Assembly (NCBI GenBank): GCA_016288155.1
Contig: JAEEYP010000010.1
Coordinates: 1-62,346, forward strand
DNA length: 62,346 nucleotides
Source of the DNA: Clostridiales bacterium
Lineage (GTDB): Bacteria > Bacillota > Clostridia > Oscillospirales > CAG-272
Direction of reading: 5' to 3'
Shown: positions 35,419 through 44,190 of the stretch, in pieces
How positions within the stretch are numbered: position 1 is the stretch's first letter
How the letters are laid out: each line of letters begins with the position of its first letter
The notes under the pieces: model-generated
The model's database searches: none
The model's input: the letters and a program-made list of their open reading frames with translations, nothing else
What the model was told of the DNA's origin: nothing
Program-made: the position numbers and the translations under genes

Positions 35419-37386
35419 ATGATGCTCCGAGCACCCGCGACGCCCCTCATTACGGTCGATCCGTATTTTTCCGTCTGGTCGCCGAGCGACCGCCTTACCG
35501 ACAGCGTGACCGTGCACTGGACCGGCAAGCCGAACACGATCCTCGGCGTCGCCGTCCTCGACGGCGTCCCCTACCGCTTCCTCGGACGGCTGTTTCCGGG
35601 CGATCCGATGCCCGCGATGGAGCAGACCGACGTGCGGATCACGGCGCTCTCGACGGAATACCGTTTTTCCGCCGCCGGGGTATCGCTGTGTGCGCGCTTC
35701 ACCTCGACGCTCTTTCCGGACGATCTGCCGATCCTGACGCGCCCGGTCAGTTATCTGGAGATCTCCGTCTCCTCCGAGGACGGAGAGGCGCACGCCGTCT
35801 CCGTCTCCGTTTCCGTCAGCGAGGAGATCTGCCTCAATTACCGCGGGCAGGACGAACTGACCGCGGAGACGCTGCAGTCCGGCGGGATCGCCCTCGGAAA
35901 GATCGGCAGCGTGAGCCAGCCGGTGCTCGAAAACGACGGCGACGACATCCGCATCGACTGGGGGTATTTCTACCTCGGCGTGCCGGCGAAGGACGGATCG
36001 GTCCGGGCGGAGACCCGCGACGTCCCGTTCACGGAGGACGCGCCGCACGGGGAGAGCGGGACGATGACCTTCCTCACCGCATCCGCTCCGCTTGCCACCG
36101 ACGGAACGCGCGGTGTCCTCTTCACCTTCTCCTACGACGACGTCGCCTCCATCGATTATTTCGGGGACAAGCTCCGCTCCGTCTGGAACAAAGACGGCAA
36201 ACCGATCACCGAAGCGATCGCCGAAGCGTACGCGGACTATCCGCAGATGCTCGCACGCGCCGCGGCGCTCGACGAGCGGCTGTTCGTCGACGCGACGCGC
36301 GCCGGCGGCGAGAAGTATGCGGAGATCCTGGAGCTCGCGTACCGGCAGGTCGTCGCCGCGCACAAGGTCGTATATGATAAAAACGGCGAGCTGCTCCTCA
36401 TCTCCAAGGAATGCCATTCCAACGGCTGCGCCGCGACGGTGGACGTCTCGTACCCGTCGATGCCGTTCTTCCTCCTCTACAACCCGGAGCTCGTGCGCGG
36501 CATGATGCGTCCGATCGTCCGCTTCGCGCGGAGCGAGGCGTGGGGATTCGATTTCGCGCCGCACGACGCGGGTCGCTATCCGATCGTGAACGGTCAGCGG
36601 TACGGGCTCGACCGCGAGACGGGGGGACTGAAGCCGGAGAAGCAGATGCCGGTGGAAGAGTGCGGGAATATGCTCGTCATGGCGGCGGCGGCCGCCGTCG
36701 CCGACGGGGATCTTGCGTTCGTGCGGGAAAACCTCGACCTCTTCGAGGCGTGGGTGAAGTATCTGGAACAGCACGGCAGCGATCCGGAGAATCAGCTCTG
36801 CACCGACGATTTCGCCGGGCACCTCGCGCACAACTGCAACCTGTCGCTCAAGGCGATCATGGGGATCGCCGGCCTCGGGATCCTTTCGGGGATGATGGGC
36901 GACGAAGCGAAGAAGGCGGAGTATCTCGCCCGCGCCCAGGCGATGGCGGACGGCTGGGTGAAGACGGCGGCGAACGGCGACGGGAGCTTCCGGCTCGCGT
37001 TCGACCGTCCCGGCACGTGGAGCATGAAGTACAACCTCGTCTGGGACAAGCTGTGGGGCACGGGGCTGATCGGCCGGACCGTCGTCAACTCCGAGTTCGC
37101 GTCGTACAAAAAGCATGTCAATCCGTACGGCATGCCGCTCGACTGCCGCGAGACGTACACGAAGAGCGACTGGCTCGTGTGGACCGCGGCGCTGGCGGAC
37201 ACGAAAGAGGATTTCGAGGCGTTCGTCGCGCCGCTGTGGGAGGGGTATCACCGCTCGTTCTCCCGCGCGCCGCTGACGGACTGGTACTATACCGTGACCG
37301 CGGAGATGCGCCGTTTCCGGAACCGTACCGTGCAGGGGGGACTGTTCATCAAGGTGCTTGAATACTCCGGCAAAATGAAGCTGTGA
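35419..37386 (+). CDS. Glutaminase A-like protein (DUF4964/5127/4965/1793 architecture)
   Basis: The 655-residue protein begins RAPATPLITVDPYFSVWSPS, the N-terminal signature of the GtaA-like family, then a beta-sandwich (DUF5127-like). The DUF4965/1793 helical barrel follows: AYRQVVAAHKVVY, CHSNGCAATVDVSYPSMPFF, APHDAGRYPIVNGQRYG, MPVEECGNMLVM and LSLKAIMGIAGLG. The fungal namesake is a glutaminase, but the barrel resembles glycosidases and the bacterial members are uncharacterised. It has no signal peptide, unlike most secreted relatives. The ATG at 35419 has only a weak AAGGA; 35422 is an alternative. A strong terminator follows. Confidence 0.8.
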   Translation: MMLRAPATPLITVDPYFSVWSPSDRLTDSVTVHWTGKPNTILGVAVLDGVPYRFLGRLFPGDPMPAMEQTDVRITALSTEYRFSAAGVSLCARFTSTLFPDDLPILTRPVSYLEISVSSEDGEAHAVSVSVSVSEEICLNYRGQDELTAETLQSGGIALGKIGSVSQPVLENDGDDIRIDWGYFYLGVPAKDGSVRAETRDVPFTEDAPHGESGTMTFLTASAPLATDGTRGVLFTFSYDDVASIDYFGDKLRSVWNKDGKPITEAIAEAYADYPQMLARAAALDERLFVDATRAGGEKYAEILELAYRQVVAAHKVVYDKNGELLLISKECHSNGCAATVDVSYPSMPFFLLYNPELVRGMMRPIVRFARSEAWGFDFAPHDAGRYPIVNGQRYGLDRETGGLKPEKQMPVEECGNMLVMAAAAAVADGDLAFVRENLDLFEAWVKYLEQHGSDPENQLCTDDFAGHLAHNCNLSLKAIMGIAGLGILSGMMGDEAKKAEYLARAQAMADGWVKTAANGDGSFRLAFDRPGTWSMKYNLVWDKLWGTGLIGRTVVNSEFASYKKHVNPYGMPLDCRETYTKSDWLVWTAALADTKEDFEAFVAPLWEGYHRSFSRAPLTDWYYTVTAEMRRFRNRTVQGGLFIKVLEYSGKMKL

Positions 37387-37431
37387 GGCGCGCCGCGGGC
37401 CCGGCGCACTGCCTGATAAAGCGAAACGAAA

Positions 37432-37466
37432 GTCCGGGCGATCTGTGTCGCCCGGACGTTTTTTTT
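37432..37466 (+). terminator. Rho-independent terminator
   Basis: GTCCGGGCGA (37432-37441) pairs perfectly with 37448-37457, followed by a run of eight T. Confidence 0.9.
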
Positions 37467-37535
37467 CAGCTCGCGGAGACGCGCGGCGCGCGGAGATCCT
37501 CCATCGGCGGTATCCCGATCGAGCGGCGTTCCGTA

Positions 37536-37564
37536 TTGACAAATCCCGTCGGATAGGGTACAAT
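37536..37564 (+). promoter_or_regulatory. Promoter of the GHL10-like gene
   Basis: TTGACA (37536-37541), 17 bases, TACAAT (37559-37564). Confidence 0.8.
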
Positions 37565-37663
37565 GGGTATGACGAACGCCTTCTTCTCCCCGGCGGCGCG
37601 CCGGAGAAAGAAGACCGTCCCGCGCCGTGCGGCGCGATCAAGAATACGTGCGGGAGGAACGAT

Positions 37664-39190
37664 ATGAGCGTTCTCGACTGGAACGGCGGCGTCATTTTGA
37701 ACGTCGATATCAATTCCGTCAACACGCCCTTTCTGAACGAAGCGGCGGAAAAAGGTCCCTTTGCCGAAGAGACCCTCTTGCCTTTCGTGGACCAGTACGC
37801 CGACACGCAGATCCGCGCGCTGGCGTTCTGCGTTTTCTGCCAGTATTCGGCGACGCCGAGCAGGGTCTGGACGGACAGCCTCGCCCTGCACGACCGGCGT
37901 ACGGAAAACGGCGTGGAGGTCCGGTACGACCGGTACGAGTACAAGGGGATCTATGAATGGTACGCGCACGGGATCGATCCGTACGGCGTATGGTTCCGCC
38001 GGTGCCGTCAGCGCGGTATGGAGGCGTGGCTGTCCGTGCGCATGAACGACTGCCACTGCCCGGACGAGGTCGCCTCTTTTCTGCGGAGCGATTTCTTCTA
38101 TGAAGCGCGGGAAAAGGGCTGGATGGTCGGCGGCGCGTACGGGTATTACCGCAACTGCTTCGACTATGCCGTGCCGGAGGTGCGCCGCCGGATGCTGGAT
38201 TATATGGCGGAGCAGCTGGATCGGTACGACGTGGACGGGCTGGAGATGGATTTCATGCGGGAAGCCGTATGCTTCGACTACGTGAACCGTCCGGACAAAG
38301 CAGAGATCATGAACGGTTTCATGCGCGATGCGGATAGGATCACGAAGGCCGCTGAGAAAAAACGGGGACATAAGATCAAGCGGATCGTCCGTCTGCCCCG
38401 GGAGATCGAGCAGTGTCTCGTCTACGGGTTCGATCCCGAGACCTGGGTGCGGGAAGGTCTGGCGGAGCACGTCAACGTCACGCCCCGGTGGGAATCCTGC
38501 GACAACGATATGCCGATCGCCCGCTGGAAGGAAAGGATGCCGTCCGCCGAGATCAGCGCCGGGATCGAGACGCTGTGCCTGAGAAACGACGGCGGTCCGG
38601 CCCACGCGGACGCCGACGTGGTGAACGGGCTCGCGGCCGCCTACGTCTCACAGGGCGCGGACGCCGTGTATCTGTACAATTACTACCTGAATCCGTACCG
38701 GGATCCGACGAACGCCGCCGCCGCCGCGTACGCTCGGCGCACCGAAGACGTCATCCGCCGCTGCGGCAGCGGCAAGACGATCTTCTCTTCTCCCAGGCGT
38801 CATATCGTCACGTTTCAGGATATCGCCCCCGCGGGATGCGCCCGATACAAGCCGCTGCCGCTGCCGGTCGGCGCCGGGGATGTGAAGGAGATCTCCCTGC
38901 CGGTCGGCCGGGTCTTTCCCTCGGCGCGGGCGAAACTGATCCTCGGCTTTTCCGCGGGCTCTCCCGCCTCCGTCCGCGTTTCCGTGAACGGAGAGAACTG
39001 TACGGGATGGAGTCCCTGCACCGTCCCGGCGCCGGCGCTCGATTTCACTCCCACGGACGCCGGATATGCGAAAAGCGGCGTCAAACTGTACGGGTGCCCG
39101 ATCGCCGCGCGGGACGCGGACAGATACGTCATCCGGCTCGAAGCCGCGGAGGACGCGGTGCTGGACTACGCGGAAGTACGGATCCGCTGA
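37664..39190 (+). CDS. Glycosyl-hydrolase-like TIM barrel (GHL10/DUF187-like)
   Basis: The 508-residue protein has a barrel with WLSVRMNDCH, VRRRMLDYMAEQLDRYDVDG and LEMDFMREA (the Asp/Glu pair in the usual GHL10 catalytic place), AVYLYNYYLNPYRDP, and a C-terminal beta-sandwich from about residue 390 (LILGFSAGSPASVRVSVNGE). The family is related to glycoside hydrolases; activity is unproven. GGGAGG precedes the ATG. There is no signal peptide. It is monocistronic between a promoter and a terminator, and convergent with the AraC gene. Confidence 0.7.
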   Translation: MSVLDWNGGVILNVDINSVNTPFLNEAAEKGPFAEETLLPFVDQYADTQIRALAFCVFCQYSATPSRVWTDSLALHDRRTENGVEVRYDRYEYKGIYEWYAHGIDPYGVWFRRCRQRGMEAWLSVRMNDCHCPDEVASFLRSDFFYEAREKGWMVGGAYGYYRNCFDYAVPEVRRRMLDYMAEQLDRYDVDGLEMDFMREAVCFDYVNRPDKAEIMNGFMRDADRITKAAEKKRGHKIKRIVRLPREIEQCLVYGFDPETWVREGLAEHVNVTPRWESCDNDMPIARWKERMPSAEISAGIETLCLRNDGGPAHADADVVNGLAAAYVSQGADAVYLYNYYLNPYRDPTNAAAAAYARRTEDVIRRCGSGKTIFSSPRRHIVTFQDIAPAGCARYKPLPLPVGAGDVKEISLPVGRVFPSARAKLILGFSAGSPASVRVSVNGENCTGWSPCTVPAPALDFTPTDAGYAKSGVKLYGCPIAARDADRYVIRLEAAEDAVLDYAEVRIR

Positions 39191-39243
39191 CGCTGCGGCA
39201 GCGCCTTTTTGCCGTTCGGTCGCGCGCGATCCGACCGCGAAAA

Positions 39244-39283
39244 ATCCCGGAAACGGTGCGTTTCCGGGATGTTTTCTTTTTTT
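39244..39283. terminator. Terminator between convergent genes
   Basis: ATCCCGGAAACG (39244-39255) pairs perfectly with 39259-39270, followed by a T-rich run. A smaller CGCTGC/GCAGCG hairpin with CCTTTTT lies just upstream at about 39190-39211. Confidence 0.85.
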
Positions 39284-39312
39284 GTGACGGCGAAAATCGG
39301 GCGCGGCGGTCC

Positions 39313-40185
39313 CTACAGCATCAGCCGCGACCGGATGGACCCGACGTACTCCGTCGGGGACTGTCCCTCGTACTGCTTGAAGAGGCGGGAGAAATAATGG
39401 ACGGACGAAAATCCCGTCATGGCGGAGATCTCCGTCACAGAGTACCGCCCGTCGCGGAGATACCGCTTCGCCTCCGTGATCCGCCGTCGGTTGACGTAGG
39501 CGACGATCGTTTCGCCGCACTCCTCCCGGAACGCGCGGCAGAGGGAGGATTTGTTCGTCGCGAACAAAAAACAGAGCTCCTCGAGCCGGATCGGCTGCGT
39601 GTAGTTCTCGTCGATGTACGACAGGATCTTCTGCAGCTTGCCGTCGGGGGCGGAGGACGAGGGCAGGATCTCGCCGCTCTGCCGGGAGCGGAGCAGCTCG
39701 ATGAAGAAGGTCTCGAGCTTGAGGCGGATCATCTGATCCGCGCCGAACGGATAGACTTCGCGCTTTTTCATATCGGGCAGGTTCGGCACGTCGTAGGGCG
39801 GCAGAAAGACGCTGCGCCCCTCCTTGACGACGTCGGTCAGGAGCCGCTGCTGCTCCGGCGTCAGCCTCGTCGGCGCGCGTGCCAGCACGTCAAGACATGC
39901 GTCCCGGCAGGCGAAGCCGATGATGATGACGTTCGGCGCGCCGTCGGGGGGACAGCGGATGGAGTGGATCTCGTTCTCCCGGTGGACGATGACCTCGCCC
40001 ATGGTCACGGGACCCTCGTAGTCCTCCGCGCCGACCTCGACGGAACCGCGGTCCACGTAGATCAGCTCGCGGAAGGGGTGGCGGTCCTCCTGCGTACGGA
40101 ACCGATTCGTGAACTCGAAATAGTGGATGTTGGCGATGCGCGTGATGCGGATCACGTCGTCGAACGTCTTCAGCTTGAATTTCAC
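39313..40185 (-). CDS. AraC-family transcriptional regulator
   Basis: The 290-residue protein has a cupin sensor (FRELIYVDRGSVEV, VIVHRENEIHSI) and a C-terminal AraC domain (IRLEELCFLFATNKSSLCRAF and VTEISAMTGFSSVHYFSRLFKQYEG, ending SPTEYV). The GTG at 40185 is preferred because GGGGGAGG lies upstream; an ATG frame to 40380 would overlap the divergent operon. It is divergent from the M24/ASRT/creatininase/epimerase operon and is the likely regulator of it. Confidence 0.87.
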   Translation of the reverse strand: MKFKLKTFDDVIRITRIANIHYFEFTNRFRTQEDRHPFRELIYVDRGSVEVGAEDYEGPVTMGEVIVHRENEIHSIRCPPDGAPNVIIIGFACRDACLDVLARAPTRLTPEQQRLLTDVVKEGRSVFLPPYDVPNLPDMKKREVYPFGADQMIRLKLETFFIELLRSRQSGEILPSSSAPDGKLQKILSYIDENYTQPIRLEELCFLFATNKSSLCRAFREECGETIVAYVNRRRITEAKRYLRDGRYSVTEISAMTGFSSVHYFSRLFKQYEGQSPTEYVGSIRSRLML

Positions 40186-40220
40186 GGCGGCTGCCTCCCC
40201 CGTTTTCGTATGCTGCGTAT

Positions 40221-40249
40221 AGTATAACACATCCCGGCCGTTTATGCAA
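40221..40249 (-). promoter_or_regulatory. Promoter of the AraC gene
   Basis: On the minus strand TTGCAT (40244-40249), 17 bases, TATACT (40221-40226), with TGTG before the -10. Confidence 0.65.
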
Positions 40250-40295
40250 TCGTAAAGATTGTTACGATCCTGCAAAAAAACCGCACCATTCGCCA

Positions 40296-40325
40296 AAGAC
40301 AAACGGGGGGGCGGTCGGTTATAAT
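40296..40325 (+). promoter_or_regulatory. Promoter of the ASRT/creatininase-like operon
   Basis: AAGACA (40296-40301), 18 bases, TATAAT (40320-40325). The weak -35 fits activation by the divergent AraC protein. Confidence 0.55.
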
Positions 40326-40373
40326 GAAGACGAACGAAAAACGCTGCGGCGTGATTGAAAAGGAGAGTGAGCC

Positions 40374-41546
40374 ATGTCAAGGATCTGTATCCCCGATCAC
40401 GAGTATAAGGAACGGATCGCCCGGGCCGCGAAGATGGTGCGCGAAAGAGGACTGGACGTCATGCTGGTCGTCAGCACCGAATCGGACTACGCGAACGCCC
40501 GCTATTTCAGCGGCTTCTGGCCGCTGTTCGAGCGTGCCGGCGTCGCGATCTCGGCCGGCGGCGACGCCTGTCTTTTCGTCGGTCCCGAATCCCCGCTGTT
40601 CGCGCGCGATTTCGGAAAGATCGAGAAGGTCTTCGTCTTAAAGGAATTCCGTGAGAGCGCCGATCCCGCCTATCCCGAGGTGACCGCCGATACCTTCCGC
40701 GAGGCGTTCCGCTCGATCGGTGTGACGGGCGAGCACATAAAGATCGGCCTCGGCAGCTACGTCGAGTGCACGCTGCCGATCCTCGACGGGCTGAAGGAGA
40801 ACTTCCCGAAGGCGGAGATCTCCGTCTGCAATGATATCATGGTCGAACTGCGCAAGATCAAGAGCGAGAACGAGATCGCCTGCATCCGCGAGGGCTTCCG
40901 CATCGTCGATATCGCCACCGACGAGGTGATCAAGGCGCTGAAGCCCGGCGTGACGGAACTCGCGATGGTCGGCGTCGCCGAGCGCGTGATCTACGAGAAC
41001 GGCGCGGAGTACGAGGGCCTTCCCATGTACGTGTTCAGCGAGAAGTCCACCCGCCACGCGATCAGCCGCTCGAGCTACCGCGTGATCGAGAAGGGCGACA
41101 TCGTCCAGCTCAATCTCTCGGCGAAGATCGACGGCTATTCTCCCTCCGTCGGTCTGCCCGTCGTCATGGGGAAGATCACGCCGGACCGCCGCCGGTATAT
41201 CGATTTCTGCCTTGCGATGCACAACTGGACCTGCGAGAACCTCCGGGCCGGCATCCCCGCCAGCAAGATCCCGCGGGAGTTTTACCAGATGTACGTCGAC
41301 GCCGGCTACAAGGACAATTTCGTCTACGGACCGTGCCACGGTACCGGCATGATCGAGGTCGAGGCGCCGTGGATGGAGACGACCTCCGACTGGATCATCG
41401 AGGAGAATATGACCTTCCAGGTCGATACCTTCATTTCCGGCCCGACCTTCGGCACGCGCTGGGAGAAGGGCGTCGTCGTCAAAAAGGACGGCTGCGAATC
41501 CATGACCGATTATCTTGAGAAAGGACTGATCGAACTTGACTTCTGA
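40374..41546 (+). CDS. Creatinase / Xaa-Pro peptidase (M24) family protein lacking most metal ligands
   Basis: The 390-residue protein has a creatinase-type N-terminal domain (ARAAKMVRERGLDVMLVVSTESDYANARYF) and an M24 pita-bread domain. In metal-dependent M24 peptidases the first ligand lies in VxxDxG and the second in SD; here these read VQLNLSA and YSPSV, so both Asp are absent. The His of CHGTG and the Glu of RWEKGVVV remain. Creatinase itself works without metal using the same fold, so a C-N hydrolase on a small guanidino- or amide-type substrate is more likely than a peptidase. AGGAG precedes the ATG. It is the first gene of the four-gene operon. Confidence 0.8.
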   Translation: MSRICIPDHEYKERIARAAKMVRERGLDVMLVVSTESDYANARYFSGFWPLFERAGVAISAGGDACLFVGPESPLFARDFGKIEKVFVLKEFRESADPAYPEVTADTFREAFRSIGVTGEHIKIGLGSYVECTLPILDGLKENFPKAEISVCNDIMVELRKIKSENEIACIREGFRIVDIATDEVIKALKPGVTELAMVGVAERVIYENGAEYEGLPMYVFSEKSTRHAISRSSYRVIEKGDIVQLNLSAKIDGYSPSVGLPVVMGKITPDRRRYIDFCLAMHNWTCENLRAGIPASKIPREFYQMYVDAGYKDNFVYGPCHGTGMIEVEAPWMETTSDWIIEENMTFQVDTFISGPTFGTRWEKGVVVKKDGCESMTDYLEKGLIELDF

Positions 41547-41910
41547 CCGTATGGGCAAAGAAAAATGGGTGATCCCCGACTGCGAGCTCCCGCCCGCCGG
41601 AGAGGGGATCCTCAAGGGCCACGAATCCATCATCATCGTCAACGACTGCGCCGAAGAGGCGGTGATCGAGGTGAAGCTGTACTTCACCGACCGGGAGAGC
41701 GTGTCGGACATCGTCTGGCGCGTCGGCGCCGACCGCGTCCGCTGCTTCCACATGAACGATCCGGACGACATGGGCGGATACGTCGTCCCGAAGGAGACGC
41801 AGTACGCCATGAAGCTCGTCTCCAGCTGTCCGATCGTCGTGCAGTACGGCCGCCTCGACAACCGGCAGACGAATCTCGCCTTCTATACGACGCTGGGCTA
41901 CGCCGAATAA
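41536..41910 (+). CDS. ASRT-family protein (Anabaena sensory rhodopsin transducer homologue)
   Basis: The ~124-residue protein matches the ASRT family along its length: KWVIPDCELPPAG, GHESIIIVNDCAEEAVIEVKLYF (read in two parts), TDRESV, CFHMNDPDDMGGYVVPKETQ, SSCPIVVQYGRLDNRQTN and a C-terminal TLGYAE. The Anabaena protein is a beta-sandwich tetramer linked to a microbial rhodopsin; comparative work has proposed that most family members are small-molecule (sugar-like) binding domains without rhodopsin. No rhodopsin is present here. A TTG at 41536 has AAGGA 10 bases upstream and overlaps the M24 gene by 11 bases; an ATG at 41551 is the alternative start. Confidence 0.85.
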   Translation: MTSDRMGKEKWVIPDCELPPAGEGILKGHESIIIVNDCAEEAVIEVKLYFTDRESVSDIVWRVGADRVRCFHMNDPDDMGGYVVPKETQYAMKLVSSCPIVVQYGRLDNRQTNLAFYTTLGYAE

Positions 41911-41940
41911 GGCGGGAGCACGCGGAGAGGAGAGAGGAAT

Positions 41941-42675
41941 ATGAAACTGGACTTTTGTTTTCCCCGCGAGCTGGACGAAGCGAAGAAGGACCGCACGCCG
42001 GTCGTGATCCCCGGCGGCACGGTCGAATACCACGGGCCGCACTGCGCCTACGGCTGCGATACGCTCATCGTGGAGGGGCTCCTTTGCGAGCTCGCCAAAC
42101 GCCGCGAGATCATCATCGCGCCGACGATCAGCTACAGCCCCGCGAGCTGGGCGGTCGGCGGCGACACGACCGGCACCGTCCACGTCGAAGAGACCGTGTT
42201 CGAGGAATACGTTTTCCACGTGTTCATGAGCATGCTCTCGGCCGGGCTGCGCAATATCTACGTCGTGATCCATCACCAGTTTGAGGAGGGGAGCCTCATG
42301 CCGATGACGCTCTCCTACATGAAGGCCGGAAAGCGCGCGACGATGCGCTATCTCGAGCGGACGCTCGGCCAGGGCTGGTGGGGGAGCGAGAGCTTCGCCG
42401 ATTATTACGCGAATCTCGGCGGCGGCGACGATCCTTTCTCGTGGATCAAGGTCATCCCGGCGATGTCTCCCGCCGCGCAGCGGGCCACCGGGTACGACCA
42501 CGCGGGGACGTACGAGTGCTCGCTCCTTATGGCGCTGTATCCCGAGGCGGTAAAGCCGGAGCGCGTCGGCGACGTGAAGCACTGGTTCACGGCGAACTCC
42601 GCCGAGGCGAATCTTGAGCTCGGCCGGAAGATGCTTGAGCTCACGCTGACCGATCTCGACCGCGCGATCCGCTGA
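41941..42675 (+). CDS. Creatininase-family amidohydrolase
   Basis: The 244-residue protein has the family's opening metal motif: VVIPGGTVEYHGPH with Glu 29 and His 31, and Asp 40 in YGCDTL. Later it has AGTYECSLLMALYP, which supplies the final Glu region. The usual NGHGGN segment is replaced by IHHQFEEGS, so one metal site differs from creatininase. Family members open cyclic amides or cleave formamides in several pathways. The gene follows the ASRT gene by 30 bases with GAGAGGA upstream. A role on a cyclic amide or lactam-like sugar derivative is inference from the operon. Confidence 0.85.
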   Translation: MKLDFCFPRELDEAKKDRTPVVIPGGTVEYHGPHCAYGCDTLIVEGLLCELAKRREIIIAPTISYSPASWAVGGDTTGTVHVEETVFEEYVFHVFMSMLSAGLRNIYVVIHHQFEEGSLMPMTLSYMKAGKRATMRYLERTLGQGWWGSESFADYYANLGGGDDPFSWIKVIPAMSPAAQRATGYDHAGTYECSLLMALYPEAVKPERVGDVKHWFTANSAEANLELGRKMLELTLTDLDRAIR

Positions 42676-42683
42676 CAAAACGA

Positions 42684-42732
42684 AAAAGAGGCTGCCGCCT
42701 CCTCCCGCAGGGAGGCGCGCGGCCTCTTCTTT
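42684..42732 (+). terminator. Intercistronic hairpin (terminator/attenuator)
   Basis: AAGAGGC (42686-42692) pairs with GCCTCTT (42722-42728) and CGCCTCC (42696-42702) with GGAGGCG (42711-42717), giving a long imperfect stem followed by CTTTG. It separates the creatininase-like gene from the epimerase gene and may reduce read-through. Confidence 0.55.
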
Positions 42733-42777
42733 GCGGGGCGGCCGACCGAAAACATATCCGAAAAGAGGGGAAAGAAG

Positions 42778-43872
42778 ATGAAACTGTATCTGAGGCGCGC
42801 GTTTTTCACGGAGAAGGAGACGCTGCTCGCCGAGGAGGGCGAGATGCGGGCGTCCGCGTTCCGCTATTCGACGGGCGTCGAGGCTTTGCGGATCGCGAAC
42901 GGCCGCGGGTGGTTCGTCATCCTGCCGTTCCAGGGACAGCAGATCTGGGAATTCCGCTTCGACGGCCGGGATCTGAAGATGAAGACCGGCATCGCGGAAC
43001 CGAGGGCGACGACCGATTTTCTCAGGACCTACGGCGGATTTCTGTATCACTGCGGGCTCCGCTCGATCGGCGCGCCGGACGCGGAGCATCCGCAGCACGG
43101 CGAGCTGCCGAACCATCCGTACGACGAGGCGTGGCTTGAGGCGGGGACGGACGGCACGGGCAGCTACATGGAGGTCGGCGGACGGCTGGACTGCCGGATC
43201 TCGTTCACCTACGGCTGCCGCTTCTCGCCGCGCTGCCGCCTGTACGAGGGGAAAGCGACCGTCACCGTCGGCGTGACGATCGAGAACCTCCGCTCCGCGC
43301 CGATGGAGTACGCCTATCTGTGCCACGTCAATTTCCGCCCGCTTGACGGGGCGGTCCTGATCGACAGCGCGCCGCGGGACGCCGAGCACGTCCGTGTCCA
43401 CCGCGCGATCCCGGAGGCGCTCCCCGAAGAAGCGAAGCGCGCGCTCGGAGACTATATGACGCGGCTGGAGGAGGATCCGTCCGCGATGGACCGCGTCGGC
43501 GCGGAGGGGCAGTGCTATCTTCCCGAGATCTGCTTCACGCTCCGCTATCGCGCCGATGAGGAGGGGTACGCCCACACGCTCCAGTACCTGCCGGGCGCGG
43601 GAGCGTGCTGGGTCCGCCATCCGGCGGTCCTTCTGCCGTACGGGATCCGCTGGATCTCCCGGACGGGGGACGAGGACGCGATGGGGATGATCCTTCCCGC
43701 CACCTGCGAGCATCTCGGATACCGGTACGCGAAGGAACACGGGCAGATGCGCACTCTGCCGCCGCGCGGCACGGCCTCGTGGGAAATTCAGCTCGGCTTC
43801 CTCACGGAGGAGGAGACCGCCCCGGTGCGGGAGAAGATCACGTCGCTCCTCAGCGCCGCACGGCTTTCTTGA
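42778..43872 (+). CDS. DUF4432 / aldose-1-epimerase-like protein
   Basis: The 364-residue all-beta protein matches the galactose-mutarotase-like superfamily. It contains ALRIANGRGWFVILPFQGQQ, YGGFLYHCGLRS, HGELPNHPYDEA (the His-rich active-site strand), YLCHVNFRPLDG and CEHLGYRYAKEHG. Such enzymes interconvert sugar anomers or act as sugar-binding proteins. GAGGGGAAAG precedes the ATG. It is the last gene of the operon; its stop codon lies inside the -35 box of the next promoter. Confidence 0.8.
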   Translation: MKLYLRRAFFTEKETLLAEEGEMRASAFRYSTGVEALRIANGRGWFVILPFQGQQIWEFRFDGRDLKMKTGIAEPRATTDFLRTYGGFLYHCGLRSIGAPDAEHPQHGELPNHPYDEAWLEAGTDGTGSYMEVGGRLDCRISFTYGCRFSPRCRLYEGKATVTVGVTIENLRSAPMEYAYLCHVNFRPLDGAVLIDSAPRDAEHVRVHRAIPEALPEEAKRALGDYMTRLEEDPSAMDRVGAEGQCYLPEICFTLRYRADEEGYAHTLQYLPGAGACWVRHPAVLLPYGIRWISRTGDEDAMGMILPATCEHLGYRYAKEHGQMRTLPPRGTASWEIQLGFLTEEETAPVREKITSLLSAARLS

Positions 43873-43897
43873 CACCCGGTGCGGACGGTGTTATAAT
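43869..43897 (+). promoter_or_regulatory. Perfect consensus promoter overlapping a stop codon
   Basis: TTGACA (43869-43874), exactly 17 bases, TATAAT (43892-43897). The TGA of the epimerase gene is part of the -35. Downstream are a gene remnant and the GH31 gene. Confidence 0.85.
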
Positions 43898-43933
43898 TCT
43901 CCATAGGATCGTCGGAAAAGGAGAACGGACAGA

Positions 43934-44160
43934 GTGTTCAGAGAAGCGGATCCCGTGCCCCGCGAAGAAAAACCGCCGGCACCGTGCGGCGCGCCGATAT
44001 CACAGACGCGCTGCGGGACGCGGACGGCAAGGTCTTCGCCGAGACGGAGATCACCGGCGACGGCGTCGATCTGCCGCTGTTCGATACGCTCCCGACCGGT
44101 GAGTGCCGCATCCGGACCGAGATGAAGGGCGCCGTGCCGTACACGCTGAACTTTGAATAA
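43934..44160 (+). pseudogene. Gene remnant between promoter and GH31 gene
   Basis: AAAGGAG is followed by a GTG at 43934 whose frame soon loses protein character. Another frame, open from before 43984 to the TAA at 44158, reads convincingly (RADITDALRDADGKVFAETE, GVDLPLFDTLPTGECRIRTE, GAVPYTLNFE) but has no start codon with a ribosome binding site. The ~58 residues look like the end of a beta-sandwich protein. A frameshift or deletion after the start is the simplest reading. The family is not recognised. Confidence 0.45.
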
Positions 44161-44190
44161 ACAGAATACAACGACAAAAAGGAACCGATC

